A stretch of 64,000 bases of DNA from Erinaceus europaeus (GCF_950295315.1 NC_080175.1:71214752-71278751); one strand, 5' to 3'; counted from the stretch's first letter, positions 34,448 through 44,869 are shown. Numbers and translations: made by a program. The notes: generated by a model not told the origin, from the letters alone.

Positions 34448-35167
34448 GGAGGGGGGAGCTCTAATTCAGACTTTCAGTCACAGGTCACTCTTTTACTTTA
34501 TGTTTCTATTCATAAAAATTGAAAAAAAAGATGAAAATAAATAATTAAATGATTAGGTATATGAATTGACTTTTCATGGAGTTCAGGATATTTTCCAAGT
34601 TTCTTAGCATAAGACACATTTGCTACTTATTTGATCTCTAAATATCCTCCCCTCTGGCAATCTGCTCTCTAGCCCCAAAGCGATTCTTTCATCATAATAC
34701 CTCCTCCTTCCAGTGGCTGTACATCTGTGGATACCTCTGTCCTCTGTCCCTTTGTGTTAAGATAAGCTCTTACTTAGTCTTCAAATTCCACTGAAGTCTT
34801 TCCAACCTTTCCTTTTGCACGATAGTTAATTGGTCTTTTCTCGGCTTTCCTCTCATTTTATTTGTACAGAGATCCCTCAAGTAACATCATTTACTTTGTC
34901 ATCCTTTTGTAACTACATTGATGAGAAGAAAAATAATTAATTCCCTGCTATGATTACTGTTGGATTTTGCAAATTATCCTCAGATCTGTCTGGGTTTTGT
35001 CTGTATACACTGATTTCATCCTCTAGCTATACTAAAAAAATATGACCAGTTAGTATTATTTTTGTTGTCGGATGGACCTCAGTATTCTTCCTCTGATTTC
35101 AACTACAGGAAATACATACTTTTAAACCAAATTTGTGGGAATACTCTAATCCCCCCCACACACTCTC
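34448..35167. other. Unassigned sequence
   Basis: No recognised feature. Confidence 0.4.
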
Positions 35168-35450
35168 TCTCTGCCTCCAGGGTTATCGCAGGAGCTAGGT
35201 ACCAGCACTATGAATCCACTGCTCCTGGAGGCCATTTTGTTGTTGTTGTTGTTGTTTTTCTCTTAAGTTGGATAGGACAGAGAGAAATTAAGAGGAGGTA
35301 GAGATGGAGAGAGACAGACACCTGCAGATCTACTTAACTACTTGTGAAGCACCCCCACCCCTGCAGAGGTGGGGAGCTGGGGGATCCTTGAGCAGGTCCT
35401 TGCACTTCGTACTATGTGTGCTTAACCCTGTGTGCCACCGTCTGCCCCCC
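35168..35450 (-). mobile_element. SINE-A with module X
   Basis: Antisense: CTGCCTCCAGGGTTATCGC, CCACTGCTCCTGGAGGCC, (GTT)n, TTGGATAGGACAGAGAGAAA and head end GCCACCGTCTGCCCCC. Confidence 0.85.
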
Positions 35451-35899
35451 AATACCCTATTTCTCTAAACAAGTTTACGTACTTGAATGTGTTTTGATTA
35501 AGCAGGAAGTATGGAAGTGCTGGGCTGACATAATTTTTTTTCTGTTTTTCAAAAAAAAAATGCATCATGACTTTTCCAACAACCAAATATAATCAGCAAT
35601 CAGCTTTTTTTTTTAAATGGAATGCAGTCACTCAAGGTGTTTAATTCACAACATTCAGTTGGTTTTGATGAACCACTGGGCATATTGACATTTTAAGAAC
35701 ACATTCATGAACACCATGTATTGTCACTTTTATTAGTAAATTCCTACTGTGTAAAAAAATATCACTCAAAAATCCTAGGATCTTAAAGTTACCACTACTT
35801 ACTTTTCTTATAAATCATTGTATTGTCTAGGTTGTTTGATTTAGGCTGAAGTTCACTGGTATAAGCTGAGTCACTGAATGGCTTTGTTGCATCCATAGA

Positions 35900-36075
35900 T
35901 TTGTTTTGTTGTTGTTTGCTTGTTTGTTTTTCCTTAAGATAGAGACAAAGGCAGAGAAAGGGCATAAAAGACCGCAGCAACAAAACTTCTTTTAATGCAG
36001 TGGGGGCCGGGCTTGAACCTGAGTCACACATGACAAATCAGTGCACTACCCAAGTGAGCCATTTCACTGGTTCCT
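35900..36075 (-). mobile_element. SINE-D
   Basis: Antisense: (TTGTTTG)n tail, AAGATAGAGACAAAGGCAG, GGGCCGGGCTTGAACCTGAG, CAAGTGAGCCATTTCACTGG. Confidence 0.85.
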
Positions 36076-36439
36076 GTATAGTCTTTATCGTCAGCCTGGA
36101 AACACCTTTTGAATGTTTTGTGATAGAAAAAAAATGGGGGGTTGTTAAAGCAATTACACAGTGGGACTAAGTTTATAATATATGCACATGTGTGTATGGA
36201 CCATATTTTTATAATCTAAGTTACTGTAAGTAATTCTAACTTTCGTATACATTTAGTATATATTCCAGGTATTGTTGATTCTTTGAAACTCCATGACCAA
36301 CATGCTACCATTTAAAGACCTCACGCCACTGTAAATATCACAGTTCCTTTCTTCACCTAATGGCAGCTATAATATTGAGGAGTTCCTGGGTTGTCCACAA
36401 GAATGATTCATAGGACAACAAAAGTATTGCAAAGAAAGA
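36076..36439. other. Unassigned sequence
   Basis: No recognised feature. Confidence 0.35.
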
Positions 36440-36572
36440 AAAGACATGTGCTCTAGTAAGAGTATGATCTCCAAAAAGAAAAGGGCAAATACTGAATGAT
36501 CTTGCTTAGAAATAGGACTTAATAAATAGCAACAGTGAGGGAGAAATGTTGATTGGGCATGATGTATTGCAT

Positions 36573-36897
36573 GATGTATGGCAGTCAGCTGAGGTAAAGA
36601 ACAAACACCTCATCACAGACCCCTGCAAGCGTCAACCCGGCTTTGACCTAGCACGTTATGATTGGGCCCTCCTCAATCGCTATCAAACAGGCCATGGCCG
36701 GTGCGCCGCTATGTTCCATCACTGGGGAGCCAGAGACGACCCGAACTGCCCCTGCGGCTACAGACAGACTATGACCCACATAGTCAACGACTGCCACCTC
36801 TCCAGATTCAAAGGAGGTCTCGAAACTTTACATCAGGCTCAACCTGACGCTGTGGACTGGCTATGGAAGAAGGGCAAACGCTAGAAGAAGAAGAAGA
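36573..36897 (+). mobile_element. Vingi-type retrotransposon, 5'-truncated, inside an L1
   Basis: Contains the last ~102 Vingi codons, stop TAG at 36882-36884, then directly (GAA)n. Flanked by ATTGCAT at 36566-36572 and 36898-36904, with a similar further 2-3 bases, taken as the TSD. Aligned with the 26.5-kb copy it differs at roughly a tenth of residues plus a one-codon indel. Confidence 0.85.
36579..36884 (+). pseudogene. Vingi ORF C-terminus, ~102 codons
   Basis: Open frame with ITDPCKRQPGFDLARYDW, GHGRCAAMFHHWGARDD, and the CCHC motif CPCGYRQTMTHIVNDC, ending WLWKKGKR. Both Cys, the His and the last Cys are kept. RT and endonuclease are absent, so it is a remnant. The frame continues upstream into L1 sequence by chance. 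Confidence 0.85.
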
Positions 36898-37037
36898 ATT
36901 GCATCAATGCAAAGGACTCTGGAGAAGGAAGGTGAAGGCAGGGTAAAAGAAAACTTTCGGGTTCTGGTGCTTGATGAAGTTGTACCCATGTATCAATGGT
37001 CAATGACTACAAGGTATTATCCCCCTCAATAAAGAGA

Positions 37038-37667
37038 TTAAAAAACAAGGAGTATGGACTTCACTCAGAGTGAGGAAATGCTGCACACAGAGTAGAAATA
37101 TACATTTAGTCAAATGTGTGGAACACTCCAGAATGGAAGATCAGGTAAGAGGTAAGTCTGCAACCAGGTCAAGGGCTTCCAGGTTTATAGACTTTCTTAC
37201 TCCCACCCCTGTTATTACCCATCAATTCTGACTTACATGGGATGCTTCAGTCCTTGTGCTTTGCACAGGTAAAGGTGGCTAGCACTGCATAAAGTCTTAG
37301 GTCATAGGTAGGTAGTTATATATCATTTAGGTATCTGCCATCTTGTCTCTTTTCTGAATGGTTGGTCATGGTCTCTTCCCTAGTAGCTGTTGTCATATCC
37401 GGCCTTTCATGACTGCATACACTGTCATTAACTAGTACCACTTTGTCTGTGATTCTTATTAGGGAATTCATTTAAACAGGCTCATTTCTTTTGTGTCTAT
37501 AGTTCTGATTTAAAAAAAAAGTTAAAATATATTAAATCACTTTTCAAAGAAATTGGCATACACTTCATGACCTTTACTGAGGTATCTGAGAACACAGTGC
37601 AACTGTACAATATGGAACCTAGTCCTCTTTGCATTAGGGGAATTCTGTCTCCCCACTGCCTCCTCCA
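37038..37667. other. Unassigned sequence
   Basis: No repeat or exon recognised. Confidence 0.35.
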
Positions 37668-37705
<38 letters not shown>

Positions 37706-37707
37706 TT

Positions 37708-37776
<69 letters not shown>
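37668..37776. repeat. Compound (CT)n(TA)n(TG)n microsatellite
   Basis: Three dinucleotide blocks in series: CT (37668-37714, interrupted), AT (37715-37738) and GT (37739-37776). The AT and GT blocks are perfect. Confidence 0.95.
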
Positions 37777-37778
<2 letters not shown>

Positions 37779-37861
37779 CTGTCTTTAAAAGTCAGTCAAG
37801 AGGAGTGAAGCCTTGGCAATGAAAAGCAAACTCTAGAACACAAATAATATGTATGCATATA

Positions 37862-38118
37862 TATATAATTAATGGTTTACAGTCAACAGTAAAATACAGC
37901 AGTTTGTACATGTGTAACATTTATTTCTTAGTTTTCCACATAACAATCCACATTTTCCACATTTCTTAGTTTTTCCTCTAGGTCCTCCTCTGCCATCAAG
38001 TTCTAGGACCTGAACCTTCCCCCTGACCCTGGAGTCTTTTTTTTTTTTTTTTTTTTTTTTTGGTGCAATACATCAAACCCAGTCCAAGTTCAGCTTTGTG
38101 TTTTCTTCTTTTTCATCT
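37862..38118 (-). mobile_element. L1 3' UTR fragment with T-run
   Basis: Antisense: TTAATGGTTTACAGTCAACA, CAGTTTGTACATGTGTAAC, GGTCCTCCTCTGCCATCA, a 24-base T tract, then GTGCAATACATCAAACCCAG as in the L1 at 28110. Confidence 0.8.
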
Positions 38119-38215
38119 TTTTTTTTTAATTAGTGATTTAATAATGATCAACAAGATTATGGGATAGTAAGGATACAATTCCATACAATTCTTGACTTCT
38201 TCAGGTCTACAACTA
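38119..38215 (-). mobile_element. Module E, extreme 3' end
   Basis: Antisense: TTAGTGATTTAATAATGATC, AAGATTATGGGATAGTAAGG, ACAATTCCATACAATTC. Matches the left end of the 58.06-kb copy. Confidence 0.7.
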
Positions 38216-39795
38216 TAATTGCTAGAAGATCATGAAAACCTGGGAGGTTTCAGACTGTGCATTGAAAATATAGAGATTTAAGCTTGCAGTTTTCCTCCTT
38301 TTAAGCTGTTTGTTGCCCTAAAAATAGCCAACCAACTACATATTTCTGAAATTCCTCTTTTTTTTTCTTTACTGTTCCAAAGAGAGGTAACTCTGTTTGA
38401 CAAAGCATTACTTTCAAAGGATATTTTACTCTAATTAAAGGATTTTTTACTCTAATTAAATTATAAATTTAATTAGAAAATCCACCTTTGCAAGTCACAG
38501 CCTGCCAGAATCTTTCCTGAAAACCTGCAGGATTTGTTTAACTTCTGACCCAGATAAGCAAAGATAACCAGTTCCTGATTTGAGTATCTCTTGTCTGTCC
38601 TGCTCTCATGGTACTTGTCAGTAGTCTGAACTATGAACAACAGACAATACAGAAGCACATATATTTAGTGACTATAAGGTGGTAAAAATATCAATGGAAA
38701 GCTGAGAACAAGCTTTCAGAATGAGCAGAGCTCACAAAAGAGAAGTTTAGTGGAGTCTAAGTTAACCTTAAGTTTTACTGCCTTTACATGTTTAATGATT
38801 CCGATAAAGGTTATCATAGGGAAAATGATTACCCTTTAGTTGATTTTTTTTTTTTTGCCAGTGTATCTCCTGACCAATTGTATACAGTGCTTCTTCTAAA
38901 GGTTATCAAGGGGTGACAGTAATACTGATGCTGTCAGAAGAGACTAGGAGGTACATGTTACTTTCTTTTGTGCTGAGTAGATAGAGTGATTGGGGGAAGT
39001 CAAGTAGGGGGTATGAGAGGAGGGTGTCTAAGCTTAAGTAGTAAATATTTGATTAGACAATTTATGGTACTTTCTTTAGGCCTTTTTTTACCTGCTGTCA
39101 AGCTTATTAGGTCTAAGTCTAGTCACCGTGAACTATAAAGCCCTTGTGCTATGGGGCATATAGTTGTCTCTAATTTATGGATATGTGTGTAGATGTACCC
39201 AGTATCCTAGGCCTTAGCCTATATCTAGGGTCTGTGACTTTGTTAGAAAGTGTGCCATTTGAAACTAGGTATTCCCATGTATTAGGAAAAGTCTCATCAG
39301 ATTATTGGAGTTAGAAGGTTCACATATATTGGAGTCAGAAGGCTTGGCTTTTCAAGATACAATACTAAGTGAAAAGGCAGTGGTAGCATAATGTGGCACT
39401 GGTCACACTGATTTAGTTGAAGTCCATAAAAGCATCAGGAAATACAAGCAAAATTCCAGATTCTAGGACTGAGAGAAATATGGATTTTAAAGAGAACCAG
39501 GAAAGTTCCTATAGTCTTAGAGTTTAAGAAGCCAATAGATTGCTGTTATTATTATAACCAAGTTACTTGGGAGCTTAGTTTACTGTCAATATCTCATGGT
39601 TGGGATTTACTGTACTATACTTGACCCTACCATAATTTAATTAATGCTATTTACTACTAACTATATCTTAGAAACTGACAGGACCGGATGATTCTGATGT
39701 ATCTCACCGAAGTTTTAGGCAAATTAGTATTTGGAAAAAAAAAAGTTAATTTTAAAAAATGCTTTAACAGTTTAAGCCCAGTATTAGAATTCAAT
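38216..39795. other. Unassigned sequence with an AT-rich palindrome
   Basis: 1.6 kb with no recognised repeat. TCTAATTAAAT (38451-38461) and its reverse complement (38467-38477) form an 11-bp inverted repeat, with a second TCTAATTAAA just upstream. Confidence 0.4.
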
Positions 39796-40018
39796 CAGTT
39801 TACAAAACTGAAACATTTAAGTGTTAAGGGATATATGCTCAGAACTGAAATCTAGGCAGTTAAAAGAGCTTGGGATATTCAATCTCTTTCCTTGACACAT
39901 TGAATACCAGTTTACAAAACTGAAACATTTAAGTGTTAAGGGATATATGCTCAGAACTGAAATCTAGGCAGTTAAAAGAGCTTGGGATATTCAATCTCTT
40001 TCCTTGACACATTGAATA
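39796..40018. repeat. 112-bp tandem duplication, nearly perfect
   Basis: Units at 39796-39907 and 39908-40018/9 start CAGTTTACAAAACTGAAACA and end TTGACACATTGAATA. I find no difference except the last base (C versus A). Confidence 0.97.
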
Positions 40019-40019
40019 A

Positions 40020-40100
40020 ATAGTGATTTATAATATTATAAGTTAATAGGAGTATAGTTTAACACTGTTTCCACCACCAAAAAGTCTGTGTCCCCACTCT
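40020..40100 (-). mobile_element. L1 3' UTR fragment
   Basis: Antisense: TAGTGATTTATAATATTATA, TTTCCACCACCAAAAAGTCT. Resembles 47050-47110. Confidence 0.55.
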
Positions 40101-40217
40101 TACTCCCCTGTAGTGGACTTGAAAATCCACCAATGTTAGTTTTTAAATCGTTATAATGAACCTATGGGAACAAAATCACTAGATTGTAGGGTAGTGAATT
40201 ACTTAAAAAACTTAAAA

Positions 40218-40482
40218 GTGGGCAGTAGGGTGGTAGCTCAGCGGGTTAAGCACAGGTAGTGTAAAGTGCAAGGATCCTGGTTTGAACCCCTGGTCCCCAC
40301 CCGCAGGGAGTCGCTTCACAAGTGGTGAAGCAGGCCTGCAGGTGTCTTTCTCTCCCCTTCTCTGTCTCCCCCTCCTGTCTCCATTTCTCTCAGTCCTATC
40401 TGACAACGACATCACTGACAACATTAATAACTACAACAATAAAACAACAAAGGCAACAAAAGGGAATAAATAAATATTTTTT
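40218..40482 (+). mobile_element. SINE-A, full length with TSD
   Basis: Sense: GTAGGGTGGTAGCTCAGCGG head, GGTTTGAACCCC B box, GAGTCGCTTCACAAGTGG, triplet tail ending CAACAAAAGGGAATAAATAA. The TSD AAAAACTTAAAA is at 40206-40217 and 40483-40494. Confidence 0.95.
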
Positions 40483-40628
40483 AAAAACTTAAAAATTGCT
40501 TTTCAGCGTGGCTGTGACATTTTATATTCCCATCAGAACTATATGAATGTGCTAACTTTAGAATCCATTAGTGTTTCTCTTTGTAGGTTTTTGAGGTGAC
40601 AATTTGTAATTTGAGAGCATTTTATTTT

Positions 40629-40840
40629 ATTTTTATTTTTATTACCTTTATTGGATAGAGAAAGTCAGAAATTGAGAGGAAAGGGGGAGATAAAGAGGGA
40701 GAGAAACTGAGAGACACCTGCAGATCTGCTTCACCACTTGCAAAGCTCTCCCCCTGCAGGTAGGGACTGGGGGCTTGAACCTGCGTCCTTAGGCATGGTA
40801 ACATGTGTGCTCAACCAAATGTGATGCCACCCAGCCCCTC
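40629..40840 (-). mobile_element. SINE-B, full length with TSD
   Basis: Antisense: TTATTGGATAGAGAAAGTC, CCCCCTGCAGGTAGGGACTG, head end CACCCAGCCCCTC. The TSD CATTTTATTTT is at 40618-40628 and 40841-40851. Confidence 0.95.
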
Positions 40841-41058
40841 CATTTTATTTTCAAATATATGTATTTTAATACTAAAACTGCCCTTTTGGGCAGTGTATCT
40901 GAATTCTGCAAATATTTTATGTGGTATTTATTTTCATTCAGTTTAGCTCATTTATAAATATGCTGTTTAGTTACTGAGTGTTCAGAGGTTTTGCTGTTAT
41001 TCTTAATTTTATTTCTTTATTCCAGAATGATTAGCCTATAGAATTACAGTTCTTTAGT

Positions 41059-41142
41059 TTTTCCTTCCTTCCTTCCTTCCTTCCTTCCTTCCTTCCTTCC
41101 TTCCTTTCTTTCTTTCTTTCTTTCTTTCTTTCCTTCCTTCCC

Positions 41143-41206
<64 letters not shown>

Positions 41207-41209
41207 TCA
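41059..41209. repeat. (TTCC)n(TTTC)n microsatellite
   Basis: TTCC block to ~41105, TTTC block, short TTCC/CCCTC interruption at ~41131-41145, then a long perfect TTTC block. Confidence 0.95.
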
Positions 41210-41357
41210 TAGAAACAGAAAAGCAGGTGGTGGGGAGAGGGAGAGGAAGAAGGAGAGGGAGAGAGAGAGAGAACACCACCAAAGCTTCCTCAATTTGTTT
41301 AGGGTACAGCTTGAACTTGGGATCATGCATATAAGAAAGTGAGCTTTTTCCCAGCCC
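41210..41357 (-). mobile_element. SINE-D
   Basis: Antisense: AGAGAACACCACCAAAGC, TACAGCTTGAACTTGGG, AAAGTGAGCTTTTTCCCAGC. Its tail is the preceding microsatellite. Confidence 0.75.
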
Positions 41358-41684
41358 AAATTCTGATACTTTTATATCTGTTGAGTTTTGTCTTGTGGAT
41401 CATTACACTGGTTAGTTTAGTGTGTGTTCCAAGTGTATTTGAAAGTAATGTGTTTTGATGAAATATTTTGTATATCTCCACTAGACCCTATTGTTGTATT
41501 GCATTGTTGTATGCTCCTAAACCTTTATTCTGTTGTTTCTATTTGTTCTATCACTGATGAAACAGGGATTTTGAAACATACAACAAGAATTTCAGATTTT
41601 ATGTTTTTTTTTTCTTTCAAGTCTGTTGGTTTTTGCCCAAAGTAATTAACAGCTTTGTTGTTTGGTGATTTTGCAGGCAGGATC

Positions 41685-41818
41685 ACCACAATGGGGAATG
41701 GCACAATGGTTGTGGTAAAGACTACCTCACTTGAGACTCCACAATCCCAGTTCAATCCCACTCACCACTGGAGACCAGAACTGAGAAATGCTTAAAATCA
41801 ATCAATAAATAAAATATG
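41685..41818 (+). mobile_element. Short tRNA-like SINE, D/F related
   Basis: Sense: CACAATGGTTGTGGTAAAGA, CCCAGTTCAATCCCACTC (B box), ACTGGAGACCAGAACTGAG, AATAAATAAAA tail. Confidence 0.6.
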
Positions 41819-42035
41819 GGGGGCAGAATTACATTTATTTGGTTAACTAGCTCTTTGATTATTGTTAGCTCTGATGTCTACTTTGATGTTAATTATAAAC
41901 ATTATTCTTTTCCTTTAACATTTGTATGATATATATTCTATCCATCTTTTTAAATTTCAACCAGTCTGTATTCTTATATTTGAAGTTACCTGTGGGAACT
42001 TTAGTGTTAGGTCTTGCCTTTTTAAACTGCTTTAA

Positions 42036-42639
42036 GGGGCTGGGTAGTGGTGCACCTGATTGAGTGCACATGTTACAGTGCACAAGCACCCAGGTTCAAG
42101 TCCCCAGTCCTCACCTGCAGGGGGAAAACTGTTGTTTTCAACAGGTTATGTTGTTTTTGCTAGGCTGGCTTCACGGGCGCAGCACAATCTAAGACGAGCT
42201 AAGCTAAACTCAAGTACCCTAAAACTCACAATGCTGTCTTTATATATACTTGCCAAGTAGGGTGGAAACAGGATGTGACATAGAGAGGGTGGAGAGAAAA
42301 GTGACTGGTGACAATCAGAGTGTGACAAGGAGGGGGCAGAGCAGGCGAGAATCCTATCACTGAACCACCAATGCCCTGGAGTGCTTTATGTAAATGTAAA
42401 AGTGATTTATGTAAATAGACCAAAGCTTTGAATGGGATTAAATCTATCCCTATACAGGTATATGGTTAAGCAGAAGCCAGGGGGAGCTGGCATACTATCC
42501 AACAGAAAACTTTGCAAGTGATGAAGCAGTGCTGCAGATGTCTCTCTCTCTCCCTCTCTGTCTCCCCCTTGGTTTCTATCTCTTCTTGGTTTCTGGCTGT
42601 CTATATCCAATAAATAAAGATAATTAAAAATAAATAAAT
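42036..42639 (+). mobile_element. SINE-B split by an LTR, TSD intact outside
   Basis: The left half (42036-42129: GGGGCTGGGTAGTGGTGCAC to CACCTGCAGGGGGAAAAC) resumes at 42505 (GAAAACTTTGCAAGTG) and ends in CCAATAAATAAAGATAATT. The outer TSD AAACTGCTTTA is at 42024-42034 and 42640-42650, so both halves are one insertion. Confidence 0.95.
42130..42504 (-). mobile_element. Solo LTR, same family as 4380-4821, nested in a SINE
   Basis: A 375-bp TG...CA element flanked by GAAAAC (42124-42129, 42505-42510). Highly similar to the 4.4-kb copy, including the minus-strand TATA box (plus TATATATA at ~42241). It lacks the 64 bases that correspond to 4430-4493, including the AATAAA. Its U3 has TTATGTAAAT twice, but the duplication is diverged. 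Confidence 0.95.
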
Positions 42640-42937
42640 AAACTGCTTTACTATTTTCTACCTTTGTTTGCTATACCTAGGCCATTTAATTGTTTATATT
42701 TACTGTGATTATTTGTATGTCAAGGTTTTAGTCTGCCATTTATTTTTTTATTTATAGTTTATGCTATATTTTTCATTTTTCTTTTTTTTAACCTTCCTTT
42801 GTATTACCTCAATTTGATTTATAACCCAATTTTTATTTATTGACAATAGGCTTGCTTTTGCATATATCTTTCCGTACGACTGTTTTATTCAAACTCAGTA
42901 TTAATGTTTCAAGATAAGTGCATAAATTTTACCTTTT

Positions 42938-43280
42938 TTTTTGTCTCCAGGGTTATTGCTGGGGCTGGGTACCTGCACCAAGAACCCACTGCTCCTGGAG
43001 GTCATTTTTCCCCCTTTTGTTGCCCTTGTTGCTTATCATTGTTGTTATTATTGTTGTTATTGCTGTCATTGTTGTTGGATAAGACAGAGAGAAATCAAGA
43101 GAGGATGGGAAGACAGAGGGGGAGAGAGAAAGACATCCGCAGACCTGCTTCACCGATTATGAAGTGACAACCCCCCCACCCCCGCAGGTGGGGAGACTGA
43201 GGCTTGAACCCGGATCCTTATGCTGGTCCTTGCACTTTGCGCCATGTGCGCTTAACCTGCTGTGCTACCACCCGGCCCCC
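42938..43280 (-). mobile_element. SINE-A with module X, full length, 17-bp TSD
   Basis: Antisense: TTTGTCTCCAGGGTTATTGC (X), CCACTGCTCCTGGAGGTC, (GTT)n, AGACAGAGAGAAATCAAG core, head end CTACCACCCGGCCCCC. The TSD CATAAATTTTACCTTTT is at 42921-42937 and 43281-43297. Confidence 0.97.
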
Positions 43281-43297
43281 CATAAATTTTACCTTTT

Positions 43298-43590
43298 TAT
43301 CTCTCTAACATCTACTCATAATATAATCACCATAAATACATGTATAATCGCATTAGACTGTTCCAGTTTTTCTTTGTCAAACTTAATTTAGGTAATAAAA
43401 ATAATTTATTTACTCATACAGATTTTTGCAGTTTTTCCCTTCTCTGAACCATGAGTTTCCTACTTTACGGCTGGGTTTTCTAGGGACAAAGTGCATCAGT
43501 TTTCCTGCAGCTGAGAATGTTTTAAATTTCTCTCTACTGTGAGAAACATCCCATGGTTCCCTAATTAATGAATTCATGATGTTTGGTCTA
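43298..43590. other. Unassigned sequence
   Basis: No recognised feature. Confidence 0.35.
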
Positions 43591-43597
43591 TTTCTTT

Positions 43598-43657
<60 letters not shown>

Positions 43658-43880
43658 TTTCTCTCTCTCTCTCTCTCTTTATTTCTTTCTTCCTCCCTCC
43701 CTTTCTTTTCTTTTCTTTTCCTTTCCTTCCCTTTCCTTTTCCTTCCCTCTTGCCCCTCCCCTCCTTCCTCCTCCCCTCCCCTTCTGTTCCCTTTCCTTTT
43801 GTTTTCTTTTTTTTCCTGCCTTATCACCTTCCTTCCTTCCTTCCTTCCTTCCTTCCTTCCTTCCTTCCTTCTTCTTCCTA
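43591..43880. repeat. 290-bp polypyrimidine tract
   Basis: (TTTC)n, (CT)n, mixed TTTCC/CCTCC and (CTTC)n blocks on one strand with hardly any purine. All six-frame products here are low-complexity artefacts. Confidence 0.95.
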
Positions 43881-44079
43881 TTTTTATTAGATTAGACAGA
43901 ATTTGAGAGGGGAGAGAATGATGTGGGGGGGAGAGACACCTGCAGACTTGCTTTACCACTCATGAAGCACTCCCCCCCACCCCCACAGGTGGAGAACAGG
44001 ATCTCAAACCCAGGTCCTTGTGTGGACCCTTGCACATTTTAACACTTATGCACTACCAGGATCGTCACCACCCAGCCTA
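43881..44079 (-). mobile_element. SINE-B
   Basis: Antisense: TTAGATTAGACAGAATTTG, CACCTGCAGACTTGC, TCTCAAACCCAGG, head end CGTCACCACCCAGCC. The polypyrimidine tract may have grown from its tail. Confidence 0.8.
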
Positions 44080-44109
44080 TCTTTCTTTTGTCCTTTCCTC
44101 CTTTCTTCC

Positions 44110-44190
44110 TATGTCCGTTTTATCTGTCTATCTATCTATCATCTATCTTTCTTCTGTCTGTCTGTCTACCTATTTATCATCTATCTATTT
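44110..44190. repeat. (CTAT)n/(CTGT)n microsatellite
   Basis: Imperfect tetranucleotide repeats with TCTATC and TCTGTC units. Confidence 0.85.
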
Positions 44191-44354
44191 TGTAAAGGTT
44201 AAACATTCACTGTCTCCTTTCCTTAATATGAGGGACATAGTGTCATGGTGCTATTAATTTATACTTAACCAAGTTTTCTATGTTTAAGCAGCATAGGGGA
44301 AACATTTATTATTATTATAATTATTATTGTGAATATACATATCCATTACATTTC

Positions 44355-44500
44355 TTTATTTTTAATTCTTATTTATAAAAAGGAAACATTGACAAAAACC
44401 ATAGGGTAGGGGGCCGGGTGGTAGCACAGGGACACAACTCCACACAATTCTCACCACCAGAACTCCGTATCCCATCCCGTTCCCTGACTAAGATATGCAG
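44355..44500 (-). mobile_element. Module E fragment with a 21-base SINE-head-like insert
   Basis: Antisense: TTATTTATAAAAAGGAAACA, ACCATAGGGTA, then GGGGGCCGGGTGGTAGCACA (SINE-head-like), then ACACAACTCCACACAATTC and TTCTCACCACCAGAACTCC. Other copies read through without the insert. Confidence 0.75.
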
Positions 44501-44519
44501 GGTTCTTTTTTGCCATCGA

Positions 44520-44836
44520 GTTTATTTATTTATTTAGTTAACTTTTTCCATCAGAGCTATTGGAAACCAGAGGCTTGGTGCTGGCTCTATGAATAACCAA
44601 TCCCCTCTGATATTTTTCCTTTTTTTTTCTTTCTTTCTTTCTATTTTTATTAGATAGGACAGAGAGAAAATGGCAGGGGAAGAGAGACAAAGAGGAAGAG
44701 CAAAACATAGACACCTGCAGATATGCTTCATCACTGTGAAGCTTACAGCCCCTGCAGGTGGTGAAAAGATGCTCAAACCCAGGTCCTTGTGCATGGTAAC
44801 CTGTGCACTCAACTGCGTGTGCCCCTGCCTGGCTCC
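44520..44836 (-). mobile_element. SINE-B with module X
   Basis: Antisense: CATCAGAGCTATTGGAAACC (diverged X), TTAGATAGGACAGAGAG, CCCCTGCAGGTGGTG, head end CCCCTGCCTGGCTCC. Confidence 0.8.
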
Positions 44837-44869
44837 TCTTTTACTCACTTCTATGGTTTCATTAAGGGA

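Larger units (their letters stand above)
36440..37037 (+). mobile_element. L1 3' end, split by a Vingi insertion
   Basis: Sense: GGGCAAATACTGAATGATC and AGGACTTAATAAATAGCAAC (ORF2 end/3' UTR) before 36572. After 36898 come GCAAAGGACTCTGG, GTTGTACCCATGTATCAATG and a CCCCCTCAATAAAGAG tail. The intervening ~325 bp is Vingi. Confidence 0.85.

Noticed and set aside
36546..36884. 112-codon frame as an independent gene
   Set aside because: The frame joins L1-derived bases to the Vingi C-terminus; the ATG belongs to the host L1 and not to any gene.
43576..43959. Frames of 104-123 codons of Phe/Leu/Ser or Lys/Glu/Arg in the pyrimidine tract
   Set aside because: Low-complexity products of microsatellites.
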